64,000 bases of DNA from assembly GCA_973895155.1 (NCBI GenBank), contig OZ316895.1, positions 4,836,001 through 4,900,000 of the forward strand. The letters run 5' to 3'. A model generated the notes under the pieces. That model did not search any database. It was given only the letters and a program-made list of their open reading frames with translations, and was not told where the DNA came from. Position numbers and translations under genes: made by a program. How positions within the stretch are numbered: the first letter of the stretch is position 1; the number at the start of each line of letters is the position of its first letter. Positions 54,148-64,000 of the stretch are shown here, piece after piece. The DNA is from Marsupella aquatica (Eukaryota > Marchantiophyta).

Positions 54148-57100
54148 CTTGAGGGAATTACTATATGGAGGGCCATGCATTGCATGCAATATTTTAGGGT
54201 TTTATTCCCCTAACTTATAAGTGAAACTATTTATTTTGCAACACCTTTTTTTCTTTAACTTTTGTCATTTTTTGCTGTAATTAAAACCCCTAAAACCTTT
54301 AAAGGTAATAATTTTAATATTAAATTGGCCTATTTGTTCTTTAAAGTTGACCAATCAATAAAACATGCCTTAATCATTCTTTAGCAAAACTTTGAAAAGT
54401 TTTTGCCACGTTCATTTGAATGAGCGACCTATATTTTGCAACATGTGATGTGTAACTTTCATGGAAGTGATCCCCCCCCAATAAATTATTTTATTTTATA
54501 ACATTTATATGACAAATTATTAGAGAATATTTAATACTATCTTCTTTTAGCTCAGAACCTATGCTTTTAAAAAAGTTATTTAATATACATCAAAATAACT
54601 ATTTGGATTACATGTGATTCCAAACTTGCATCTCCCCCGACACCCCACCCCCACCCCCAAGCATGAAATCCAAACATTTGCTTTGGACGACAAGTTGATA
54701 GTTTATTTACATCAGTTTATTTTAGTAGTGGTTGTGAAGAAAAAGATGATCATTGATAGTGGTCTATTGGTAAATAAGTATTTTAAGTTGAACCCAATGT
54801 TTCTTTTATGGTTTGTTACCAAATAATTGCAATGATGCTATCACTTTCAACTTCTATACCATGGGGCAGATTAGAGGGAATGATCATGCAAGGCAAAGAT
54901 GAAATGGATCCAACCATTGCACAATGAAACCTGGGGACCACATCATGGACAAGTTGAATAGAAAACACGTAGGATACTCTTTTGTCACCGATGAAAAGAA
55001 TCCTTTCCCCAAACATAGACACAAATTGCATGAGCATTTTTTCACAATGGATGTAACATCAAGGTCTCATTTTATCCATGACTATGATGAGATTGATATC
55101 TGCAAGTAGAACAAGAAATCATAGCTAGTCAGAGCTCAGATTGCATGGGAGGCCTCTTGCGAAATTGGCAAACCTCATTAACCTGCTTCTTCATCTCACC
55201 TTGGGTCAGCCTCTAAGGGCAGTAGAGTATTGAAGTTTCCTGATGTGTAACACAACCACAAATGAGATGGTCTTCTTGTGGTCAAATAAGACATTGGTGA
55301 CATTCCAGACATACAATAAGAATTGTCGCAGTTCAAGGCCAGTCAAGCTAGTTGTCAAATTTATTTCCTATTGTCTTAGGCTACTATTCCTCCAAAGCTT
55401 GTGTGTTGTACCCATGCAAGTATTTGTTGCAGAAGTGCTACGAGGTCAGTGGAAGGGCAGTCAATTTGTATTGAGATATATTGTTGGTTTGTTTATAAAG
55501 GAGAATGATGTAAGCCACGCCACCTGGGCATTAATATTAACTCATCTTTAATTATATTATTTTAAAGAAATTTAGAAAAAAATTATTGTGATTATTTAGA
55601 GAGAAATTTATTCTGAGACGCATGAATAGACTATTAAAAATATGTTTGCAGTTCATTCCAAAATTGATAAATCAATTATTACATATAATCACTACATGTA
55701 GTGTTGTTATAAGAGTTGCACACTTGACATATTAAAATGTCAGCTAAATTTATAATTGCAACTTGTTTTAAAGCCATAATAATATGTTACAACCACTTGA
55801 GGTATTAATATGTTTTGAATCTAGTTTTTGATATAAGCTTTATGTTCTACCTTTCTCCTAAAAGACTTCATTCTCATTGTCAGTACATGCAACTAATGGT
55901 ATTGATATCATGAAATGGTTGAAACATCTTATCAAAATTATTCTTGGGATCCTTACTAGTGTTAAATTTTATTTTGTGATGGAATACATTAGATAAATTT
56001 GATGATCAGTTGCTATGTCACTTATAAGATTATTTCAAAGTTGATTGTATAATTGTGTGTATACGTCAAACATTTGTCATTACTTTAATTTGTTTTGAAT
56101 GAGTTTTGAAATCTTGCTGTTACAATTTGATGTAAGCATGACTTTGCTTTCTAGTAGTGCTAATAGTTAAATAGCTTTAGAGATTGTCTTATTTTGTGGT
56201 CTTGTTTTGTGCATTGTTTTGTTAGCAGAGACTCGCAGCCTTGTGTGTCAACTTTATAGTTCAAAATTATATATAGGCAAAGTACACTTAGTTTCTAGTA
56301 GGATTTTTGAGTTTGTCATGACCTACCTGTAATTTATGGGGGCTAACGTAGTGCACACAACTTGCTATAATGCATGCAAACAAAATAATACTATTTAAAC
56401 CTTAAGACCATCTTCTATATTGATGTAAAAAAAATTTATAACCAAAACTTTATACTATAGGCACTTTAAAATCAAATTCTTATGAAAATTTTATATTTTA
56501 CAGTGAATAAGAGATTTACATAGCCTCATCAGATTACAAATATCATTTGATTAACTAGGTTCTCTAATCCTTGGCGGAGCCACTATATAATGGGTTGTGC
56601 ATAAGTGTTTGTGTTATTTATTATCCTACATTTAAATCAAATTTATAACATTAATCAAATTTATAACATTAATCAAATGATGACAAGTACAAATTTTCTA
56701 ATTAAAAAACTTTATAATTGCATGAAATTTCTAATTAGTCATTCTCAAAATGACTAAAATAACATTTTGTTGCATGTGATGTGTCACTTTTGTGAACGTA
56801 ACTTAACTTTTTCCTAGCCCAATTTGAGATAAAAAAGAACTGACAATCATAATTGTTGATAGTTGGCAGTCCATTACTTTAATCTACTGCCAATTTAAGG
56901 CAGCCTAACTATTTTCTTACATGCTTGAAAGAAAATAAGACAGTTATAAAAATAATGTCTCAAATAGCATTGAGAAAAGTCATAAAATCAGTGAAAAAGC
57001 CAAAGAAGTAGCACAAAGAGCAATGAATGACAGACCAAAAAGAAGACAAGAAAGAAAAAATACAAAATATAGAGGCAAAAAAGAAACAAAGAATACAGAA

Positions 57101-59001
57101 AAGAGAGTAGTGAATCCAAGAAAGAGAACAAGATAACAAAGAAAGAAGAGAGAAACAAATTGGTTGAAAAATTAAAAAACAAATGGATGAGATGGAATGG
57201 GTACCTCATATCAGATGCAATTGTTTTAGGCATGCTATATTGTGAAACTCAAAAGCAATTTTTAAGTTTTATTCTTATTAATTTGGAATGTCTGAAATTT
57301 AATATTTGTAGTAAACATACATCATTCTTATCTAATTTTTGTCCCACTGCAATCATTTCACTGTAGCAGGGTCAATTATCTTTAGCAATCTTCTTTAGTT
57401 AAGATATTAATGTATAATTGAATCATTTTGTCTACTACTAAGTAAAAATAGATCAACAAGCATGTCAATATGCCCCAAAACTAGCTAGAAGCTCAATTTC
57501 TTACATCAATATATTGTCTTTTGCTAATTTTGGATGCAAGACATCTGCCCTTTGTGACTGAAAGCCATTTTAGAGTGCTCATTGTTTTTTTTAAAACAAG
57601 CACAAGTACCTTGAATCCTGTGGTTGCCCTGAATGGAGATGAAACCCTGGTTTAAACTGACAGACAAGTTGTCTTGTTGTTTGGCATGACAATTTGTCAT
57701 TTGTCGGCTTCAAAAGGGGTCAAAAATTATTTTATTGAGACGGGATCAGGACACAGGGTGCAGTCCGATAGATGCCTCGCTACAGGTTGGACGGTTGCTC
57801 AAACTATCTGCTAAACTCTTTTTAAACTCTTTTGGATGCCTAAATGGTGGTTGTGCATATTTAAAAATCATATGCATCATTATATTCATTGTCAGCAATT
57901 CATGTAGGTATTTGTCGTAACAAGTTTCATGAAGATTAGAAAAGTAATATAAATAATAGTATATGATGTTGACGATAATCACAAATGGAATTGGAAGCGG
58001 AGCAAAATCTCACAAAGAGACATCAGCTAGTCTGGTTAGCCAAAGTGGTGCAAGGCAGCCATAGTTTTTGCTGGGAGGGTTAGCTTAACATATATTTTGG
58101 GGTATCAATGCAATCATAATCTAATATGAATTATCTATTTTACTTTATAAAAGATATCCATTATAGAATATTTTTATTCTATTGTCTACGCCTTTTATAA
58201 TTTTAGCTAATCTCCATCAAAAATACAATCATATTTTGAATCGCATGCAATTCTTACAATTTTTTGGAAGTTGACCCCCTTAATTAGAGTGTTTGCCAAT
58301 GCGTAGCTTCAAATTGTTAATTGCTTGCATGATGGTCTCAGTGATTTGTTCACATCTAAACATGAAAAAAGCATCAACTTGGACATGAGCATGAATTGAT
58401 ATATTATTCCAAACATTCCAAAACACTTTTGTTGGGAATATCCATCATTAAAGCTAGAAATAGGTGTACATTAATTTGGATGTTGTGTCCTCATTACAAC
58501 TCTATGTGGCCTTCTTTAAATCCTTTCTTTGTAGGCATCCAATTGTACATTTTAGATAAAGTTTATAATCTAGCGCTCAGGGTCATCATCATTAATTTTC
58601 AACTTTTGTGAACATCCTATTTGGTTCCAAATTTGTCAACAAAGCCAATAGATTTATACAAAGCTATAGTACTCTGATAGGGCATGCAAGACTATACTAG
58701 ACAAAAGGTAGTTACCAGGATATAAGGAAATATCTTTGAAGGTTTCACTTCCACAAAAACAACACATCAAGTGCGACAAATGATAAGATTATTTTATTGG
58801 TTCACAGAAGACTTCAATTTTTTTCTAAAGAACGATAGGGTACTTTCAATACAATTTTGATACTTATAACAACATTAGTGTCCAAAACTATTCCAAACTT
58901 TATAGGGGTTATTAAATTTTTTTTTTCCAACAATTTAAGGAGTCAAAGGCCTAAAAATGTAGCCGGTGATGAGAAGGCCTCCATATAGTGAGACCCTAGA
59001 G
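54148..59001. mobile_element. possible second, eroded member of the 10.5-kb element family
   Basis: The right end reads CTCTAGGGTCTCACT on the minus strand at 58987-59001, 13 of 15 matching the left terminus at 22778, and similarity continues inward (ATATGGAGG, then CATCACC.GC.AC.TTTT). A weaker candidate left end, CTTGAGGGAATTACTATATGGAGG in pieces, starts at 54148. The interior is AT-rich, with no recognisable transposase. The flanking octamers do not match, so the two ends may belong to different copies; only the right end is secure. Confidence 0.45.
54603..58920. other. AT-rich interior with no recognised gene
   Basis: Short frames only. The 54924-55109 and 55243-55551 (+) frames look somewhat protein-like but match nothing I recognise. 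Minor repeats: a phrase TTTTG..GCATGTGATGTGT at about 54437 and 56765, and an 18-bp unit AATCAAATTTATAACATT repeated at 56636-56678. Confidence 0.4.
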
Positions 59002-59300
59002 GAAATAACTGCGAGAGACAACAATAGCCAGACGGCGCACATCATCCAAGAGACATAATCTTGAAATTCTTTAGCTCTCTTCCAGACAAGGGTGCACATG
59101 ATAACTAGAACAGCCTCGAGCATAGGGATTCCTTGTAACGAACTATCTAAAATAGGTGGAAGGTTGGAAGCATTTTTATGAGCCCTCACAAGCTTGGGCA
59201 CATGCATGCTGTAAAGTCTGGAGAAAGATTTTGTGAGGATTTTGGGTAATTGATGCTGAGTACATCCCGTGCTGTACTTCAAAGCTTGAGAGCATTCCAC
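59002..59300 (-). pseudogene. unidentified membrane-protein-like ORF piece next to a transposon end
   Basis: About 100 codons with two hydrophobic stretches (MLEAVLVIMCTLVW and MMCAVWLLLSLAVIS) stop making sense exactly where the transposon terminus begins at 59001. It could be the remnant of a gene cut by the insertion. No family recognised. Confidence 0.25.
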
Positions 59301-59452
59301 AGCGCTACTTGCAAAGTCAATGGGGGTGGCTGCTGTACTTCAATGCTTGAGAGCATTCCACAGCGCTACTTGCAAAGTCAATGGGGGTGGCTGCTGTACT
59401 TCAATGCTTGAGAGCATTCCACAGCGCTACTTGCAAAGTCAATGGGGGTGGC
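59270..59452. repeat. 61-bp tandem repeat, three nearly identical copies
   Basis: Units start at about 59270, 59331 and 59392 (GCTGTACTTCAA). Copies 2 and 3 are identical and copy 1 differs at one or two bases, implying recent amplification. 61 is not a multiple of three, so this is not a protein repeat. Confidence 0.95.
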
Positions 59453-59581
59453 TTTGCAGGGGGACACAAAAATGCTTTGTTGCCGTAGTTGCTCTTGAAA
59501 ACCGGCGTCTGTTCATCTTTTTGACTATAAAATAGCAGGTCTTGTTTGCCATGTCAATGACACTACCAGTTACCCACCTGT

Positions 59582-59676
59582 GATTTTATAAAAACCTCCT
59601 CAGCATTGTTCTCCCAAAGCACATCGTGGGATTTTATAAAACCTCCTCAGCATTGTTCTCGCAAAGCGCATCGTGA
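59582..59676. repeat. 48-bp tandem duplication
   Basis: GATTTTATAAA..CCTCCTCAGCATTGTTCTC occurs twice in a row (59582-59629, 59630-59676) with a few changes. Confidence 0.9.
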
Positions 59677-59679
59677 ACC

Positions 59680-61649
59680 GTGCAGGTTATATCACTTACA
59701 ATAAGTTTATTCGGAACAAAACTAGCTCCCGGAACGTGATCCTGTTGTGCTTTGAGCTGGATGGCATTCCATGACAATTCACCCCTTGTTCTGAAAAGTG
59801 GTTTTGGACACATCAACTGGTTTGATCAGCCCCATAGTACTAACAGGCTACGATCTAACAAGCGCCCAGAGTCATTGATATGTGGGGGGTTCTTACAACA
59901 CATTCCCAAAGGCGCTTACAACTCCTTGAGCGGGAACTGGTCAGTGTACTCACAGTCAAAGTTTGTCACGTTTGAATTGGCATGGAAGACGATTAAGTCC
60001 ATTCAAAGCATGGTCAGACCAGTCTGTGCACAGTGATCAGACTGTAAGGGTAAACCCAATTCCTATGTGGCAAGCTTAGGGATCAAATACCAGCAAGAGA
60101 TAACAGAAGGAAGACGCAGTCGTGACTGAGCCACCCATTACTTCGACCCTGAAGCATCGTGCAACAGCAAACACTATCAAGAAGTGTAGAACATAAGCGA
60201 TCTACACAGACTATTACATTACAGTTTCTGGTCAGTAGATCCCATGGATATCTTTTGTCCTGAGCCGATTTTCCAATAAGGTGAAGTAACAATCTTTGTC
60301 AGAATGGCCTTTGTACTAGTACAGGTCTTTCCAGCACAATCTTGTCTCAGAACAGAAAATTTGACGAAATGTTGACAAACAATAAGCGATGCCTGAACTG
60401 TAATGTAGCTTCTCTATATCGTTGCCCGTTCCTGCACTCGCTTAGATGTACCTTACAACAGGCAGTAAATGCTGTCCTCTAGATACCTGCCACTTTCTGG
60501 CCAGAACAACCTGCATTCAACGACCTGTAGTGCTAAGAATAGGCGCCCACAACAGAAATGTTGAATTTCTAGGTACTTTGAAATCTCCTTTGTTCACTAC
60601 CATCAGAATCCAGATGTTAAGCCTTAGAAGGAAGCAAATTTGGTCGTTCGAGTTTTACTGGCTCTCTGCTCTATCATAAATTTTTCATCCTCGGGGCTCG
60701 AGAAAAGGCAAGATAGCTTAGGATGTTTTGTGTTCCAAAGAAATTCCGAAACAATTGTTCTGCCCATCAACTAGTATCAAAAGATATCTCAAAATCTGAG
60801 AACATAGTGAAGAACTAACGGCAAGCAAAGAGCCTCTAAACAATGATTTCAATGCAGTGACAACGCTACTATATCAGACAAGGAGGTACCTAAAACGGAG
60901 CAGACAGACCAAGACGGACCTCCACATAAAATGTAGTCCTTGCTGAAACATTGGGAGCAGCATGGGCAATGTTTAACATACTGCTGAAACCATTTTGACA
61001 AGTGCTTCCGCGCGCAAGAATCCACAACGGTGATAATGTCAATCGATTTGTATCCAACAGCTTTATTGCACATCCGTGTAACTAATCCCCTCTGAAATTT
61101 GAGAATCAAAATCCTAAATCCTTGGCAATGGTCATAAGTAGGATAATGCTTTCACTCCTGTAAATGACAGCTGGCATTCCTTGACCTCAAGCTGAAATGT
61201 CCGTCCATCGGTATGCAAGGGAACCATATGAATTCAGGATTCATCCTCCAGAGGTATCCAATCTCCTAGAATAAAAGCTTCCTATTATTAACGAAAGAAG
61301 ATCCAATTCGCCAGTATTATGAACCACGGTGAAAGGATAGCAAATAAGACCATGCCTCTGACCAAAACTACGGAACCTGCGCGGGGTGTCTAATGTTGAC
61401 ATGAGACGGCGGGGGGGGGGGAAATAGAAAGTGAAACGTTGAAGGGCTGGCTAGAAGTAGAAGGAATCATCATGGAATCAAGACGTAAATGTTGGTATCA
61501 AAAGGTGCTGCGGCTTGACACTAAGTTTACGCACCGCACTACCACTCTGAAGGACTCCAACTTCCAAGACAAAGGTTGGATTGAATCCCGGAAGGTATTG
61601 ATGCAATAACCAAACCCTAAACACTTACCACCGAGGATATCAGCCGGCT
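59680..61649. other. downstream region of the complex I subunit gene, no other gene recognised
   Basis: Includes the probable 3-prime UTR of the minus-strand gene ending at 61650. A G run (61411-61420) is present. Frames at 59752-60036 (+) and 61109-60849 (-) match nothing known to me. Confidence 0.4.
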
Positions 61650-62557
61650 TCACTCTTCTGTAATAGGTGGGCCGAAATTCTTGCACCACATCTGAGAGGG
61701 AACGGGACGGATAGGAGGAACTGGTCGTTGCTGCATCCAAATAAAGTGAAACGCTTAGAAGGCAATCTGAAAAAGTCAGCGCATGAGTGTAACAGTGGTC
61801 GTAGCTGCATCCAAATGAAATGACATTCCATTGGAAAATAATTCATTGTAGAGTCGCCGATCAAAGCGCAAAAGATCCGAAGTTAAGAGGGAAAGCAAAG
61901 GGTAGCAGAAGGGTCCATCATATGACTACGTAACCAAATACAGGTCGTCTCTCCATTGCACGAGGCACGGGGCAGCATAAGAGCCAAAGCAAGAGAGAGG
62001 AAATTACGCTAGGACAACATAGCAGCACAAGCGCAAAAGCGCAAAAGCGAGAGAGAGAAAATTACAGCTAGCAAAACGATAACCTAATGCGTTATAGACT
62101 GCTCTCTTGTGATGGTTCAGATGAACTTCCCTAGATTTCCCTACATGGTTAATTGAATTTCCCTAGACAGGCATGATGTTGTTGGCAACAGTTTGTCCAC
62201 AAACAACGGCAGCTGACTAAGAAGGCGACTTAATGGGCTGTTACCCACACGAAAGAAAAGAAAGGAAGTGATATTCATCATGTGCCGGGCTACGCCAGAT
62301 CATTGACATGACAAATCGTCTCTCCGAATGCAGGATCTTCCTCAGCTAAACGAGAGAAAATAACGTACCTCAAGTTGAGCAGACTTTACGGCGATAGGGA
62401 TACAGGTGACAAAGATGCCAGCCAGAGCGATGGCAGTGTTTCGACGCCACAATTTCGGGTCACACCACCATCCTCCCGTCGGACTCCACACCCCAGTGGG
62501 GTAGCCCGGGTAATGGGCATCACCATGACCTCCTCCTCCTCCTCCTCCTCCCATCAC
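61650..62557 (-). CDS. small plant-type mitochondrial complex I subunit (two exons, 89 aa)
   Basis: Exon 1 is 62557-62369 and exon 2 is 61730-61650; the 638-bp intron has GT..AG and splits after a whole codon. The protein has a glycine-rich start, then GVWSPTGGWWCDPKLWRRNT, a single transmembrane helix (IALAGIFVTCIPIAV) and a proline-rich tail, QRPVPPIRPVPSQMWCKNFG. From memory this pattern matches the small uncharacterised plant protein of the Arabidopsis At4g00585 type, reported among plant-specific complex I components; I cannot check that here. The length is as expected. The poly-Gly tract is encoded by a GGA repeat that could vary in length. No lesion is seen. Confidence 0.75.
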
Positions 62558-62559
62558 TA

Positions 62560-64000
62560 AGTCTACCGAATTGAATCAAACTCACCCCAGATATATCACA
62601 GGAAGAGAAATCCTTGAAAATCAACTTCCCAATGAACTCAGGGGTTCAGCAGGCAGATTGGAACTGGTCACCCAGCTCTCTGAATTCGTATTGGAAAGCA
62701 CCACAAGGTCCGAATGCGGAAAGAAATCGTCACAAAAGGAACAACACGAAAAGGTGGCTATTCAATTCGAGGTAATGTCAACAATTGGGGGAGCACTACA
62801 GTAGGTTTCCAGGAGTGAGGAAGCATCAAGGATATGACATAAGCAATTCGAACCAGAGAAGGTGTCGAATCTGGAACTGTAGAGGTCGACCTCGAGGAAG
62901 GTTGTGATTGTTGACCAAACCCACCATAGCCCTCGAGCACCTGCGACTCATTTACCGTGGTGAAATCTCGGTTTGCCTGATTTGTTCAATTCAGTAATTA
63001 TGAGCATTTTGTGTCCAATTAACAAAGTTTTTTGGGGCCACGAAGCTTATCCATAAACTCATGTCATTTGTAAGTGTTGGGCTTCTTTGATAACTTTTTT
63101 ACATTGTTTGGGTGCTAGAATAGTTTTTAAGCAAATCTCTCCTTTAGTGCCACTTTTTGTCAAAAAATAGCCACCTGCCATGCCTGGTTAAGCAAATTTG
63201 TGGATAGATTTCTTTTTTTATAATTCTGTAAAACTACTTAAATGAAATTTTTATCAAATTTTTTATCATGTAGATAATAATATTCTAAGAACAACCAGGG
63301 ACCAAAAAATTCTAAACCTACTTGATGGCAAACTGAAGAGCCTGGTAGAGCTTAGGTATGGATTGCATAGCAAGGGAATCTGACTACCTCACCTTTCTCA
63401 CAAATAGTGAATGCTCTGTGCCCCAACAAGGGAGCGGTTTATTACATCAAGCTTGTAAAGGTTTGCAGTCTAGTAGAGCGTCTCAAACATGAAAAAAAAA
63501 ATCACCTCACAGGCAGCCCAGTACAACCAGACACCGATTTTCTTAGGCAATCAAATTTGAGGGGGTTGGCATTGTGTGTGAAAAGCAACCTGAGTTGACG
63601 AGCACTCTGAAATAGGGACCTTCCCTGTAACAATCAGGCCCTATGTATTGGTCACGATTCCCAGGCGTGACTGGTTGGGCCTTACAGTAGTGGCCAGTCC
63701 TTCCCTTCGCCCTGGCCTGCTACTGACCCGGGCACAATAGAATGCAAAATTTTGTCCTGTTGAGACCCCTAGTAACATCCAGGGTGTCACATGAAGGAAG
63801 GAGGGAAGGCAAGCCAGAGTCCCAAAGTCAACAACAAACAATGAGGGTGCCAACAACAATGAGGGTGCCGCGCCATCGAGAACTATGGAACCCACTTCTC
63901 GAGCCTACTCTAGTAGTCTAAGCCACACCGCAGTGGACTCGACTAAAACTTGGCCTCGACGATCCTTTCGATGCGATGCGAGTCATCGTGTTTTCTTTGG
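62560..64000. other. upstream region, one coding-like segment, no assigned gene
   Basis: Promoter region of the complex I subunit gene next to 62560. A minus-strand segment at about 62990-62815 reads coherently (NRDFTTVNESQVLEGYGGFG, then QQSQPSSRSTSTVPD) and may be an exon of a further gene or part of an alternative leader, but I do not recognise it. Nothing recognised from 63000 to the end. Confidence 0.35.

Noticed and set aside
54924-55109. LRAT-domain-like start (MKPGDHI)
   Set aside because: Only seven residues fit and the rest does not; chance resemblance.
54148-59001. Calling a complete second transposon
   Set aside because: The left end is weak (11/15) and the flanking octamers AATAAATT and GAAATAAC do not match; only the right terminus is well supported.
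1-64000. CRISPR arrays, bacterial operons, rRNA genes
   Set aside because: Spliced plant genes and plant transposons make bacterial features irrelevant; the tandem repeats have no spacer structure and no rRNA segment was recognised.

Overview
The window is nuclear DNA of a land plant. It holds four recognisable host genes, all but one of which had to be assembled across introns: an organellar class 2 release factor (6023-9389, +), a DTW-domain tRNA-modification protein (11141-15074, -), a class III secretory peroxidase (41932-44684, -; a plant-specific family) and a small plant-type mitochondrial complex I subunit (61650-62557, -). Plant origin is also supported by a Ty1/copia element primed by initiator tRNA-Met and by a PIF/Harbinger element with a plant-type terminal repeat. 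The exact lineage cannot be read from the sequence; I see nothing that demands an angiosperm.

Layout. 1-1250: non-coding, with a small foldback element. 1251-5512: a decayed PIF/Harbinger transposon with its SANT-type ORF1 and its DDE transposase in opposite directions. 5513-15074: release-factor gene and DTW gene, tail to tail. 15075-19496: gene-poor, with several tandem repeats and a GC-rich island. 19497-39917: one nested stack of mobile DNA. 39918-41143: a 100-bp tandem duplication split by a solo LTR, then a small MITE. 41932-44684: peroxidase gene. 44685-59001: gene-poor, increasingly AT-rich, with minisatellites and eroded elements. 59002-64000: short tandem repeats and the complex I subunit gene.

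The nested stack is the main result. A copia element on the minus strand has LTRs 20 kb apart (19510-19853 and 39464-39805) with a shared 5-bp target duplication, AATAT, and it landed inside a small MITE. Inside it are (a) an inverted fragment of a Ty3/gypsy polyprotein replacing the distal gag region, (b) a 2,674-bp insertion (33455-36128) with target duplication CTCTT, and (c) a 10,537-bp DNA transposon (22778-33314) with target duplication CTGAAGAA. Removing (b) and (c) rejoins the copia reading frame at exactly those duplications, apart from single-base lesions, which independently proves the boundaries.

The 10.5-kb DNA transposon is the best candidate for an undescribed system. On its minus strand it encodes a three-exon protein of about 1,467 aa with two zinc fingers, an AT-hook, a PCNA-binding-type motif and a candidate RNase H-fold catalytic core. 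It also carries a multi-PHD zinc-finger protein, a small cysteine-rich protein, a 59-nt tRNA-like fold without a D arm just downstream of the transposase stop, and a captured piece of a host carotenoid cleavage dioxygenase next to repeat arrays. A terminus of the same family recurs at 58977-59001. All coordinates were read by eye; the spliced models are checked only by reading-frame phase and family motifs.
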